DNA from: Bacteroidota bacterium
Lineage (GTDB): Bacteria; Bacteroidota; Bacteroidia; Chitinophagales; Saprospiraceae
Reading direction: 5' to 3'
Assembly: GCA_024642705.1 (NCBI GenBank)
Contig: JAHEAQ010000001.1
Location: 238,225 to 302,224 of the forward strand
DNA length: 64,000 nucleotides
Shown: in pieces, positions 26,805-35,154 of the stretch
How the letters are laid out: every line of letters starts with the position of its first letter
How positions within the stretch are numbered: position 1 is the stretch's first letter
Notes under the pieces: model-generated
The model's input: the letters and a program-made list of their open reading frames with translations, nothing else
Database searches by the model: none
What the model was told of the DNA's origin: nothing
Position numbers and translations under genes: made by a program

Positions 26805-27503
26805 CTATCTAAATCTTCGTTGAACTAATGAAATAAACCCTGCAGCTTTTTTTAATTTGGTAGTTGAGGACCAATCGTATATTTGAGCAGTACTAGATAA
26901 CAAATAGGACTTTGCTTCATCATAACTTGTCATTTTATTAATCTGATCTATACAATCCTTAAATGCATTACTGTCTCCCCCAAACAAATCATTAATTGTT
27001 AGAAACCTATCATTAATTCCAATAGCAGTCGAAAGATCTTTTATTGGAGAGTTGCTTAATTTTTCCGATAATTCTCTAGCTTCCTTCATATCAAACATCT
27101 CAATAAGTTCGCTATTGATTTGATTTTCTGAGTGGCTATCCTTGACCAATTGATCTTGTAGTTCTTCCTTTTCAATACTTTCAATAACAACTAGTGTCTC
27201 TATAATTTCGGAAGGCTGTTCTTGATCTATTGCTTTCGTTTCAGATGATTTAACTTCAGGCACTATTGGTGTAGTAACAACTTTTTTAAGTTCTGAAACA
27301 GTCATTTCTTGCTTGAAATTTACAGGATCTGAATAAGACTTTTTTTCTTCAGTCGTAATTTCTAAAACTTGTTCATATAGCTGCCTTATGTAATTAAGCA
27401 ACAAATCTTTCTCAATTGAAGAAATTTGATCGTCAATTGATAGAAGACTATCATGAAGAACATTTATTTTTTCTATTAATTTACTTACTTTCTTTAAACC
27501 CAT
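26805..27503 (-). CDS. Conserved hypothetical protein upstream of rhomboid
   Basis: 232 residues. Residues about 1-60 are a helical/coiled-coil segment (SKLIEKINVLHDSLLSIDDQISSIEK). Then comes an acidic, disordered-looking stretch (about 60-140), and a C-terminal helical domain (about 145-232) with LSTAIGINDRFLTINDLFGGD and DEAKSYLLSSTAQIYDWSS. The last domain is familiar from uncharacterised Bacteroidota proteins. No signal peptide or catalytic motif. Function unknown; the tight spacing suggests it works with, or is a substrate or partner of, the rhomboid protease. Confidence 0.65.
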   Translation of the reverse strand: MGLKKVSKLIEKINVLHDSLLSIDDQISSIEKDLLLNYIRQLYEQVLEITTEEKKSYSDPVNFKQEMTVSELKKVVTTPIVPEVKSSETKAIDQEQPSEIIETLVVIESIEKEELQDQLVKDSHSENQINSELIEMFDMKEARELSEKLSNSPIKDLSTAIGINDRFLTINDLFGGDSNAFKDCIDQINKMTSYDEAKSYLLSSTAQIYDWSSTTKLKKAAGFISLVQRRFR

Positions 27504-27675
27504 TATGTTTGTTTTTCGAATTTTAAATCACTAATTGGTCAAACTTTGAATAATAACTTGTCAGACACTAAAAATATTGAACAAATTTAATTTATTTTGA
27601 ACTTGGTCGGAGTTTTTATATAAAAGGTTTGATTTTACAGACCATTGTCACTTTGTAACAAATTATTGAAAGAAT

Positions 27676-28266
27676 ATGTTTTTAGAACCACATTTTAAAG
27701 GTCAACGCAGTGGATGGATAGAAGTCATTTGTGGGTCTATGTTTTCAGGCAAAACGGAAGAACTTATTCGCCGATTAAAAAGAGCAAAATTTGCCAACCA
27801 AAAAGTTGAAATTTTCAAACCAAAGACTGATTCCAGGTATTCAAAGGCAAGTGTAGTGTCTCATGATGAAAACTTTATTGATTCTATTGCTGTTGAAAAA
27901 AGTACTGACATTTTAGCATTGAGTAATGATAATGCAGTCATTGGTATTGATGAAGCGCAATTTTTTGATGAAAAACTTACCGATGTTTGCCAAAAATTAG
28001 CAATTCGTGGTGTTAGAATAATAGTTGCAGGTTTAGACATGGATTATCGAGGTAAGCCATTTGGTCCTATCCCATATTTACTTGCAGTGGCTGAATATGT
28101 TACTAAAGTACATGCAATATGTCCACATTGCGGAAATCTTGCGACTCATTCCTACAGACTTTCAGAAGAAAAGGAAACTGTCGTATTAGGTGAAAAAGAT
28201 AAATACGAACCGCGTTGTAGAATTTGTTATGAAATGGGGAATATATTAGATCTCAAAATCTATTAA
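27676..28266 (+). CDS. tdk: Thymidine kinase
   Basis: Phosphorylates deoxythymidine to dTMP in the salvage pathway. 196 residues of the TK1 type: P-loop [15 protein letters not shown] near residue 22, Asp/Glu-rich DEAQFFD near residue 96 (general base region), a lasso-like loop, and the C-terminal zinc site CPHCG and CRICYE. A partly matched -7 box TCACTTTG lies about 25 bases upstream. Convergent with the PBP gene. Confidence 0.95.
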   Translation: MFLEPHFKGQRSGWIEVICGSMFSGKTEELIRRLKRAKFANQKVEIFKPKTDSRYSKASVVSHDENFIDSIAVEKSTDILALSNDNAVIGIDEAQFFDEKLTDVCQKLAIRGVRIIVAGLDMDYRGKPFGPIPYLLAVAEYVTKVHAICPHCGNLATHSYRLSEEKETVVLGEKDKYEPRCRICYEMGNILDLKIY

Positions 28267-28317
28267 AACTATAAAGACGGTTGTTTTACTTTTTAATTCT
28301 TTCAGGCTTAAAAAATA

Positions 28318-30732
28318 TTATCCACCTTCCCCATTATCCTTCTTCTTATTACTTTTGAATATGAGATCTAATCTTTCTTGCAATGTTAGTTTTTTATCTC
28401 TTCTTCTCCTCCTTGGCACCTTTTCTTTTTCCTCTGCAGAAATGCTATCCACCTCATTTTCTTTATTACCATTGCCAGAAAAAATATTTTCTAATCTAGA
28501 TAGCAAAGAAATTTCATCTTCTTCTATCTCTTCTTGGAGGATTGCATTGGTTTCTTCAGCAGATAACTCACTATAATCTACACAATTAAGATAGAATTCA
28601 GTAGTATCAAAACCAATCGCCGGAATTCTTTTATATGCATATGCTTTTTGGTACAATTGGCCAACTAAAGGAAGTGCTGTTCTTCCCCCTGAGCCTGTGG
28701 TTAAACTTCTGAAATGAATTCTCCTATCATCTGTTCCTACCCAAGCGCCAACTACAAGATTAGGACTAGCTCCTATAAACCATCCATCTGATTGATTTTG
28801 GGTTGTTCCTGTTTTGCCGGCAATATGAACTGGAAGATTGTAGGAATTTATTCTACTTCCAGAACCATATCCAGTGCCATTTTGAAGCATTTGAATCATT
28901 ATTTTGGCATTTTTTTCTTCCATCACTTTTCTCCAAGGTTTAGCTTTGTATTCATACAATAAATTACCGTCAAAATCTTCAATCTTAGAAATAATATACG
29001 GATCTATAGTGTGACCATTGTTAGCAAAAGTGCTATATACTTTCATCATTTCTACCATTGTAACATCAGCAGTTCCTAAAACAATAGAAGGTACTTTGGG
29101 AAGATAGCTTTCAACACCCATTTCATGAGCCTTCTTCACCACATTTTCAGGACCTAATTCCATTATTAATTGCACTGAAACCGTATTCACAGAATGCGCA
29201 AGTGCCCCTTGCATAGAATAAGAACCACCATATTCTCCTCCTGCATTTTCAGGAGTCCAATCTTTGTATTCTGAATATGTTCTCAATTCATTAGGATAAA
29301 ATTCGCATGGATCTTTTCCATTTTCTAAAGCAAGTAAGTAAGTAATCGGTTTGAAAGTTGAACCTACTTGTCTGGCCGAACTGACATTATCAAATTGAAA
29401 CTCTCCATAATCATTGCCTCCCACCCAAACTTTTATCGCACCATTCTGGGGCGATACGGCCATCATTCCTCCATGAACTAAGGTCAAATAATGCTTAATA
29501 CTGTCTATTATACTAATTTCTTTATCTTGATATCCATCCCACGTCCATACTCTCCTTTTGGCTTTTGTAGTAAATTGTTCTAATATGTCTTTATTCTCTA
29601 ATCCTTGAGATTTTAATCTTATATACATTGGATGTTTATGAATTGCATCATCAACCGCTTTTGTGCTTCCTTTGAATGGGGTTGATCCTGACCAACCAGC
29701 AAAAAATTGCTTCTGAATATTTGGCATAGTAGCAGCAAAAATAGTTTCAGCGTCCCTTTGCATTTTTTTATCAAGCGTGGTATAAATCTTAAGACCATCG
29801 GTATAAAGATTGTAAGTTGACCCATCTGGTTTTAAAAAATCACCTTTTATTTTATCAAACTCTTTTTTAACGTGTTGCTTAGCATAGGCAATTAATCTTT
29901 CTCCTTTTGGAGCCATGTATTCTACGGATAATTCTAATTCTTGGGTTTCTATTTTTTCGGATTCTTCCAGATATCCAAATTTGTGCATTTGGGCTAAAAC
30001 AACATCTCTTCTTGCTTGAGCTCTTTCAGGATATTTTCTAGGACTATAATAGCTTGGCGCTTTAAGAATTCCTACTAATGTCGCTGCCTCATTCAAAGTT
30101 AAATCCTTGGGAGCTTTATTGAAAAATCGATTTGAAGCAGTATTTATACCAAAAGCCAATTCTCCAAATGAGACCGTATTTACATAAAGTTTAAGTATTT
30201 CATCTTTGGTATAAATGTTTTCTAGACGTCTAGCGGCAATCCATTCCCGCATTTTTACAATTGGTGAGGATAGAATACCATAGGATTTACGCTTAAATAT
30301 ATTTTTGACTAGTTGCTGAGTAATTGTACTTCCTCCTCCACTTGATTCCCTTCTTAATAAAATGGTTTTAAAAATAACCCGTGCCAAACTTCTTAAATCT
30401 ATCCCACGATGCTCATAGAACCTTACATCTTCAGTTGCAATCAATCCATTTATAAAATATGGGCTTATTTCTTCAAGTTCAACATTTGTTCGATTTTCAA
30501 TGTAATACTCAACAATTAGCTCTCCTCTTGCATCCAACAAACTTGAACTAACTGGATTTCTTATTTCTAGCATCTCGGCTTTAGTTGGCACTTCTCCAAT
30601 TACACCAAATCTTATCAATAAAAATAAAAAAACCACCCCAATTATGGGTGCAGCAATGATTATTGCAGTTATCTTCTTCCAGCCTAATTTTAATGCTTTA
30701 TCTTTTAACTGAGAAATATCTATTTTAATCAT
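28318..30732 (-). CDS. Class A penicillin-binding protein (PBP1a-type)
   Basis: Polymerises glycan strands and cross-links peptides in the peptidoglycan wall. 804 residues: a cytoplasmic tail, one membrane anchor at about 21-45, a GT51 transglycosylase domain with catalytic Glu101 (ATEDVRFYEHRGID) and GGSTITQQLVKNIF, and a transpeptidase domain with SxxK (GSTFKP, about 456), SxN (HSVNTVSVQ) and KTGT (about 639). The C-terminus adds a Lys/Arg/Glu-rich region (RRRRRDKK). Single gene; convergent with tdk. Confidence 0.93.
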   Translation of the reverse strand: MIKIDISQLKDKALKLGWKKITAIIIAAPIIGVVFLFLLIRFGVIGEVPTKAEMLEIRNPVSSSLLDARGELIVEYYIENRTNVELEEISPYFINGLIATEDVRFYEHRGIDLRSLARVIFKTILLRRESSGGGSTITQQLVKNIFKRKSYGILSSPIVKMREWIAARRLENIYTKDEILKLYVNTVSFGELAFGINTASNRFFNKAPKDLTLNEAATLVGILKAPSYYSPRKYPERAQARRDVVLAQMHKFGYLEESEKIETQELELSVEYMAPKGERLIAYAKQHVKKEFDKIKGDFLKPDGSTYNLYTDGLKIYTTLDKKMQRDAETIFAATMPNIQKQFFAGWSGSTPFKGSTKAVDDAIHKHPMYIRLKSQGLENKDILEQFTTKAKRRVWTWDGYQDKEISIIDSIKHYLTLVHGGMMAVSPQNGAIKVWVGGNDYGEFQFDNVSSARQVGSTFKPITYLLALENGKDPCEFYPNELRTYSEYKDWTPENAGGEYGGSYSMQGALAHSVNTVSVQLIMELGPENVVKKAHEMGVESYLPKVPSIVLGTADVTMVEMMKVYSTFANNGHTIDPYIISKIEDFDGNLLYEYKAKPWRKVMEEKNAKIMIQMLQNGTGYGSGSRINSYNLPVHIAGKTGTTQNQSDGWFIGASPNLVVGAWVGTDDRRIHFRSLTTGSGGRTALPLVGQLYQKAYAYKRIPAIGFDTTEFYLNCVDYSELSAEETNAILQEEIEEDEISLLSRLENIFSGNGNKENEVDSISAEEKEKVPRRRRRDKKLTLQERLDLIFKSNKKKDNGEGG

Positions 30733-31055
30733 TGAAGGAGATAGGTTTTGAATTTATTAAACGTGATTTTTGTAAAGTAACCAATTTTTAGCAATTGTGT
30801 AAATTACATTTTATAATACGAAGTAAGTTTAAAATATATTATTCTTTATAAAATAAAATACCAAAAGTCCACTGCATTTTAATTTATACAATTAAAACAA
30901 AAAGTCGAATCGAAATCAAGAAAACTATGAAAATAACCATAAAATTTGGCCTTTGTACTCAACTTTTTTTAAACCAAATTTCTTAAATTTTATACATTGA
31001 TATCTTTAATATTTAATTTAAGATTCAATTTAATTGCTTATTTGGGTTGCCAAAG
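30733..31055. other. Intergenic stretch, A+T-rich, no feature recognised
   Basis: This 323-base gap lies between the PBP and LURP-one-like genes, both on the minus strand. It contains no reading frame with homology that I recognise (only a 19-codon frame at 30928-30987), no clear hairpin with a T run and no -7 box placed near the PBP start. It probably carries the PBP promoter. Confidence 0.4.
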
Positions 31056-31652
31056 TTAACCTCGTCTCCGTTCTAATAACACCATCATCATTAATCCAAG
31101 AATAATATCATCATCTTCATGACCTTCCAAATTGCTTAACTTTTCCAGAATAAATTTTCTGCCCCAGAAAGAGGCTTCTTTCTTGATTCGAACTACATTG
31201 TGATCATAAACATCAGTTACAATATACGAAGGATTAAAAAAATAGCCTGTAAACATTCCTAAAATCGGAACTTCGCTAAGCAAACCATCCATTACTTTTA
31301 CCCACCCATTTTCTTCTCTAATATTGAATTTCAATTCTTTATTTTGGTCAAATATTTCATAATGTGCCTTCCATAATGAAGTCCACCCTCTGCGACCAAT
31401 TCTGCCTAATTCGGCCCCATTATTGTCGAAAAAAGTATAGGTAGCTGAAAAATCAATCCACCTATCTGCCTTTATTCTATAATTTATTTGTGCTTGATTT
31501 TCGTTTTCATACACTACAATGTCTTCTTTAAATTTAAAAAGTTTTTGTTTTACATATGCCACGGTTTTACCTGTTGCATCTATTGCTGTAAAATCGTTTG
31601 AAAAAGACGAAATTCTAAATTTGAAACGTATTGGAAATTGAAAATTCTGCAT
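31056..31652 (-). CDS. LURP-one-related / scramblase-fold protein
   Basis: 198 residues without a signal peptide. The alternating strand pattern FKFRISSFSNDFTAIDATGKTVAY and VKQKLFKFKEDIVVYENE match the Tubby-like/LURP-one-related beta-barrel, which also covers phospholipid scramblase-like proteins. Later elements include GRIGRRGWTSLWKAHYEIFD and a short tail ending LLERRRG. Biochemical role unknown; the fold may bind lipid or membrane. Single gene. Confidence 0.7.
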   Translation of the reverse strand: MQNFQFPIRFKFRISSFSNDFTAIDATGKTVAYVKQKLFKFKEDIVVYENENQAQINYRIKADRWIDFSATYTFFDNNGAELGRIGRRGWTSLWKAHYEIFDQNKELKFNIREENGWVKVMDGLLSEVPILGMFTGYFFNPSYIVTDVYDHNVVRIKKEASFWGRKFILEKLSNLEGHEDDDIILGLMMMVLLERRRG

Positions 31653-31752
31653 AGTTGATTTATAATTTGTTCGACTAAAGATAAATCTTTCATTGAATTA
31701 TCATTCAATATTAATGCAATACATCGAAATTTCTTTCATAAAAAATAATTAA

Positions 31753-31786
31753 AAAGAGGTTCCCACTATTCAATGAAAACCTCTTT
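31753..31786 (-). terminator. Terminator of the Tyr/Asn-rich secreted protein gene
   Basis: AAAGAGGTT (31753-31761) pairs with AACCTCTTT (31778-31786). On the minus strand the stem is followed by TTAATTATTTTTT, a T-rich tail, 50 bases after the stop at 31836. Confidence 0.75.
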
Positions 31787-31835
31787 CTAATTTTTCAATA
31801 AGATATTTTAATTCATATTATCAACTACTCAATCT

Positions 31836-32681
31836 TCAAAAATAAGATCTTCTGAACACTATTTCCCTTCGATTATCTGATCTTTTCCACTCCATTTTCC
31901 CACTATTAGTGAATTTTATAGTATTCCCATACCTATCTTCAAAAAGCAATTTTTTTGGATGAACTCTTCTAAATGTGGTCCAATTTCTATTCTTATTTGT
32001 TTTCATTTGTACAGCAAAACCGTCAAACTCAACATAAGCAACTGTATTTTTCCATTTATTGCTCCAAGTTCCAGAAAGTTCTCTTACTAAATATCTATCT
32101 GTACCATTGAATCTACCATTCCTGTGCATGGAGCAATTAGCTGCGCAATTATCACTACAAAAACCATCGTCATACCTATTGTTGCGACCATAATTATCAT
32201 TCCCATAGTGGTCATACCTATTGCGACTATAATTATCATTCCCATGTTGGTCATACCTATCGTATCCATAATCATTTCTGCCCTGCCTATAATTGTAATC
32301 ATCGTCGTATCTATCTTTCCTTTGATACCTTGTTGAACCTTGATTGTTTGACCCATAATTCCTATTAGAATTATAATTGTCATAAGCTTTAAAAAGTCTT
32401 AGTTTCTTCCTGCCATCTCGACTTTCCCAAGTTAAATTTTTAGAAGATTGCAAAGTATATCTATTTCCCTGCCTATCTTCATAAGTATTGTTCCTCAAAT
32501 AATCATAATGGTCCCAATCGTGCGATTCGACAAATTTCGCTTTTATACCTTGATTGGTAGTTCTAATTTCAATGATCTCTTTTGAATTGTTAACTTGCCA
32601 CAAACCTTCGATTTTTGAAGCTGCAGACAGTGTAATTGCAATAAGTAGGATGATACCTGTTGAATACATTTTTGCTAACAT
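31836..32681 (-). CDS. Secreted two-lobed protein with Tyr/Asn/Asp-rich repeat linker
   Basis: 281 residues with a signal peptide (MLAKMYSTGIILLIAITLSAA). Two similar lobes flank a low-complexity middle. N-lobe: IEGLWQVNNSKEIIEI and EDRQGNRYTLQSSKNLTWESRDG (about residues 24-90). C-lobe: LSGTWSNKWKNTVAYVEF and EDRYGNTIKFTNSGKMEWKRSDN (about 205-281). The middle (about 95-195) has 13-14-residue repeats of the type RYDHYGNDNYGRN and a Cys cluster (CSDNCAANC). The lobes seem to be an internal duplication. No named family is recognised. It may be a surface or adhesive protein. Confidence 0.7.
   Translation of the reverse strand: MLAKMYSTGIILLIAITLSAASKIEGLWQVNNSKEIIEIRTTNQGIKAKFVESHDWDHYDYLRNNTYEDRQGNRYTLQSSKNLTWESRDGRKKLRLFKAYDNYNSNRNYGSNNQGSTRYQRKDRYDDDYNYRQGRNDYGYDRYDQHGNDNYSRNRYDHYGNDNYGRNNRYDDGFCSDNCAANCSMHRNGRFNGTDRYLVRELSGTWSNKWKNTVAYVEFDGFAVQMKTNKNRNWTTFRRVHPKKLLFEDRYGNTIKFTNSGKMEWKRSDNRREIVFRRSYF
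32170..32262 (-). repeat. Short tandem repeats in the linker of the two-lobed protein
   Basis: Near-identical units beginning TCATACCTATTG recur at 32170, 32212 and 32251 (periods 42 and 39 bases), each carrying CATAATTATCATTCCCAT-like sequence. They encode YDHYGNDNYGRN-type repeats in frame. Periods that are multiples of three let unit number vary without breaking the gene. Confidence 0.75.
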
Positions 32682-32805
32682 TTTACCTAATTTTATTTGT
32701 TATAAATATATTAGTTAAAACGAATCAAAACTGCTATCAAAAAGTTAATTCTTGAACAATCCTAGTTAATGATAATTTAAAAAAAATAGGATTTCTTAAA
32801 TGGTG

Positions 32806-33702
32806 TTAAAAAATAATTAAACCAAGGCCAAATAACATAACAAACAATAATGTTGTCAGCGCCATCTGCTTTAAATAAGGATCTAATAAAAGTGAATTCT
32901 TTAATTGTTTTACAGCTTTGGCATTTTTTATTAACAATGGAATTACTAACAAAAAACTGAACTGAAAATAACTTTTGAAATTTAACAAGATAAATAATAC
33001 AGATGACGACATTGCTATAATCAAAAGACAATAATGATATATCAAAGCATTTTTTCTACCGATTCTTACCGGGATTGATTTTTTACCAGCCTTTTCATCG
33101 GATTCCAAATCTCGGATATTGTTGATATTCAAAACAGCTACTGCAAATAGTCCGCAACTGATAGCAGGCAATAAAATTATATAATCCAAAATTCCGACAT
33201 GCAAATAGTAGCTTCCAAAAACACCTAAAATTCCAAAAAATACAAAAACAGAAATATCCCCAAATCCCGAATACCCGTAAGGTTTTTTTCCATTCGTATA
33301 ATAAATAGCAGCAGCTATGCTTGCTATCCCAAACAAAAAGAATATTAAAAATTTAACGCTAAATGCAACACTTACATACAAGAGTAAAATACCACTGATC
33401 AGTGACAACCCAACAAAAATATAAATTGCTATCTTCATGGATGAAGCACTAATTTCACCCGATTGAACTGCTCTTTGTGGTCCAGTTCGACCTGCGTGAT
33501 CAGCACCATGGATAAAATCTCCATAGTCATTACTGAGATTTGATAAAATTTGCAGAAAAAGCGTAGTAAGTAATGTCAAAAAAAGGACTTCCCATTTAAA
33601 TTTTCCTGCTGAAGCTGCAAGAAAACTTCCCATACTTACGCATGCTAATGTGAGCGGTAATGTTCTTAATCTAAATGCTATAATCCATTTTTGCATATAC
33701 AT
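32806..33702 (-). CDS. menA: 1,4-dihydroxy-2-naphthoate polyprenyltransferase
   Basis: Attaches a polyprenyl chain to DHNA in menaquinone synthesis. The UbiA-fold protein of 298 residues has about eight helices. The first Asp-rich motif is SNDYGDFIHGADHAGRTG (Asn58, Asp59, Asp62). The second is NNIRDLESDEKAGKKSIPVRIGRK. Two ATGs at 33702 and 33696 are close. Menaquinone as respiratory quinone is typical of Bacteroidota. No other men genes are in the window. Confidence 0.92.
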   Translation of the reverse strand: MYMQKWIIAFRLRTLPLTLACVSMGSFLAASAGKFKWEVLFLTLLTTLFLQILSNLSNDYGDFIHGADHAGRTGPQRAVQSGEISASSMKIAIYIFVGLSLISGILLLYVSVAFSVKFLIFFLFGIASIAAAIYYTNGKKPYGYSGFGDISVFVFFGILGVFGSYYLHVGILDYIILLPAISCGLFAVAVLNINNIRDLESDEKAGKKSIPVRIGRKNALIYHYCLLIIAMSSSVLFILLNFKSYFQFSFLLVIPLLIKNAKAVKQLKNSLLLDPYLKQMALTTLLFVMLFGLGLIIF

Positions 33703-33880
33703 TCTTTATAAAAAGTCGAAATTATTACTTTTTTTTATATATCAATTATAATTTAATTGGATTCATTTTACAACTTTTAAGCCTTAACTTTGTAAAATAG
33801 CTGTCCAATTATCATATATCAAAACAAAAAACAAGCTTTTGAAATCATTTCACTGTACATTTACTTAAACCCTTAAATTT

Positions 33881-34798
33881 ATGTGGAGTTTGATTTGCGA
33901 TTGGTTACCCATTATTGCCTTCTTGAGCGGAACAGCACTTGGACTACTGACTCTATATTCATTCCTTCAGGAAAAAGAAAAACATCTCAAACAATCTTTG
34001 AACAAAATAAAATCTGAGAAAATTGTTTTAGAAAATCAACTCGACCAGCAATCTCATTTAAAGCAAGATTTGTTAAGTATTTCACACGAATTGAATACAA
34101 CTAAAAGCAATTATGCCGAACTTTCGAATAAGTTAATAAAAACTTCAGCCGAATTGAATAATCTTGCGAATAGTCAGTCTAAAATTGTCCATTCTGAAGT
34201 CAATGACCTGAATCTAGAAAATAATGAACTCAGGCAAAAAATAAAAAAACTTGAAAAATCGAGCAACAAATCATCGTCAGGAAATGATTATTTATCAGAT
34301 TACCAAAAATTTCTTTTAAACCTTGAAGATTCGATAATAAAGGCAAAAAAGAATGCATTCAATGATAAAAAAGCAAAAAAGAAATCCAAGAAAAAAAAGT
34401 ATTTAGATGAATCAGAGTTTAAAACAAACAAAAAAAAGAATCAAAAGGATAAAATTTCTCAGGCCAATTTAGACTTTTATACAGAAAAATTTAAAGGCTT
34501 TTCCCCCGAAAACAAGGCTTTAAAATTATTTGAAGAACCTCAAAAATTAGAAAAAGATCTCACATATATTTATGGTATTTCGCCACAAATCCAAAATGTG
34601 CTAAACAGCGCAAATATTTATACATTTGAAGATTTATCCAATACGAAAATTGAAACTTTGAAAAATATTCTCATTTCTAGTGGAGATCAATTCAAAAATA
34701 TAAGTCCATTAAATTGGCCCATTCAAGCCCGAATTGCCGAAAAAGGTCAATGGGCAATTTTGGATGAATACAAACAAAAAATGAACCTAATTAACTAA
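33881..34798 (+). CDS. Membrane-anchored coiled-coil protein with C-terminal helix-hairpin-helix domain
   Basis: 305 residues. A hydrophobic segment near residues 8-27 (LPIIAFLSGTALGLLTLYSF) anchors it, followed by a coiled coil (about 30-130) and a Lys-rich disordered stretch. From about residue 228 comes a domain that matches a recurrent helix-hairpin-helix-like module: YIYGISPQIQNVLNSANIYTFEDLSN, then LKNILISSGDQF and SPLNWPIQARIAEKGQWAIL. Other examples are fused to ribosomal or membrane proteins. Role unknown. A strong terminator follows. Confidence 0.7.
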   Translation: MWSLICDWLPIIAFLSGTALGLLTLYSFLQEKEKHLKQSLNKIKSEKIVLENQLDQQSHLKQDLLSISHELNTTKSNYAELSNKLIKTSAELNNLANSQSKIVHSEVNDLNLENNELRQKIKKLEKSSNKSSSGNDYLSDYQKFLLNLEDSIIKAKKNAFNDKKAKKKSKKKKYLDESEFKTNKKKNQKDKISQANLDFYTEKFKGFSPENKALKLFEEPQKLEKDLTYIYGISPQIQNVLNSANIYTFEDLSNTKIETLKNILISSGDQFKNISPLNWPIQARIAEKGQWAILDEYKQKMNLIN

Positions 34799-34821
34799 TT
34801 ATAATATGCCTTTCATTGCGA

Positions 34822-34860
34822 GAAGAAGCTTTTTCAATACGAAGAAGCTTTTTCTTTTTT
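34822..34860 (+). terminator. Terminator built from two direct repeats
   Basis: The 14-base sequence GAAGAAGCTTTTTC occurs at 34822-34835 and 34841-34854. Because it is nearly self-complementary, the copies pair over 14 base pairs (two G-U) around AATAC in the RNA, followed by TTTTTT. It lies 24 bases after the stop of the helix-hairpin-helix gene. Confidence 0.85.
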
Positions 34861-34904
34861 TAATTTTTCGCAGTCGAACCGGAATTGTTCAAAATTGCCA
34901 ATTA

Positions 34905-35093
34905 AGTGACTAAATAAGACTTTGATCCCCAAGATTATTACACATTTTAACATTATTTTTGAGTCTTTATTTGAAATCGAATCTCGAGAACCGAACGAGA
35001 CAATCTTTTTCATTGCATTTCTAGTAGTATGTTGAAAGCTACTAGAACCTTTTAATTTTAAGTCCTGGATATAGAGAGTTCAGGACTTTTTTA
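34905..35093 (+). ncRNA. Candidate structured RNA between two terminators
   Basis: A non-coding unit of roughly 190-220 bases follows terminator 34822-34860 and ends in its own terminator (35060-35067 paired with 35081-35088, then TTTTTT). Inside are three more helices: 34912-34921 with 34962-34972 (one bulge), 34982-34986 with 34996-35000, and a nine-pair stem 35019-35027 with 35039-35047 enclosing an 11-base loop. No reading frame of note. It could be a free small RNA, such as a 6S-like RNA, or the 5' leader of the DUF6503 gene at 35155. The start and promoter are not clear (a weak TAATTTTT at 34861-34868). I recognise no Rfam class. Confidence 0.45.
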
Positions 35094-35095
35094 TT
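35060..35095 (+). terminator. Rho-independent terminator at the end of the candidate RNA
   Basis: AAGTCCTG (35060-35067) pairs with CAGGACTT (35081-35088), followed by TTTTATTTC. It precedes the DUF6503 gene by about 60 bases. Confidence 0.8.
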
Positions 35096-35108
35096 TCATA
35101 TGAAAGAT

Positions 35109-35149
35109 AATGCTTAAATTGAATGTATAAATCCAAAATTATAAGCATT
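35109..35149 (+). promoter_or_regulatory. Hairpin just before the DUF6503 gene start
   Basis: AATGCTTA (35109-35116) pairs with TAAGCATT (35142-35149); AATT on each inner side extends the stem with one bulge. The stem ends five bases before ATG 35155 and could hide the translation start region. Inference only. Confidence 0.4.
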
Positions 35150-35154
35150 AATAA

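Noticed and set aside
30928-30987. 19-codon frame in the gap between the PBP and LURP-one-like genes
   Set aside because: No biased codons, no following hairpin and no homology visible.
34822-34854. Direct repeats considered as an insertion-element end or CRISPR-like repeat
   Set aside because: Only two copies, no spacers or flanking duplication, and they pair in RNA to form a terminator.
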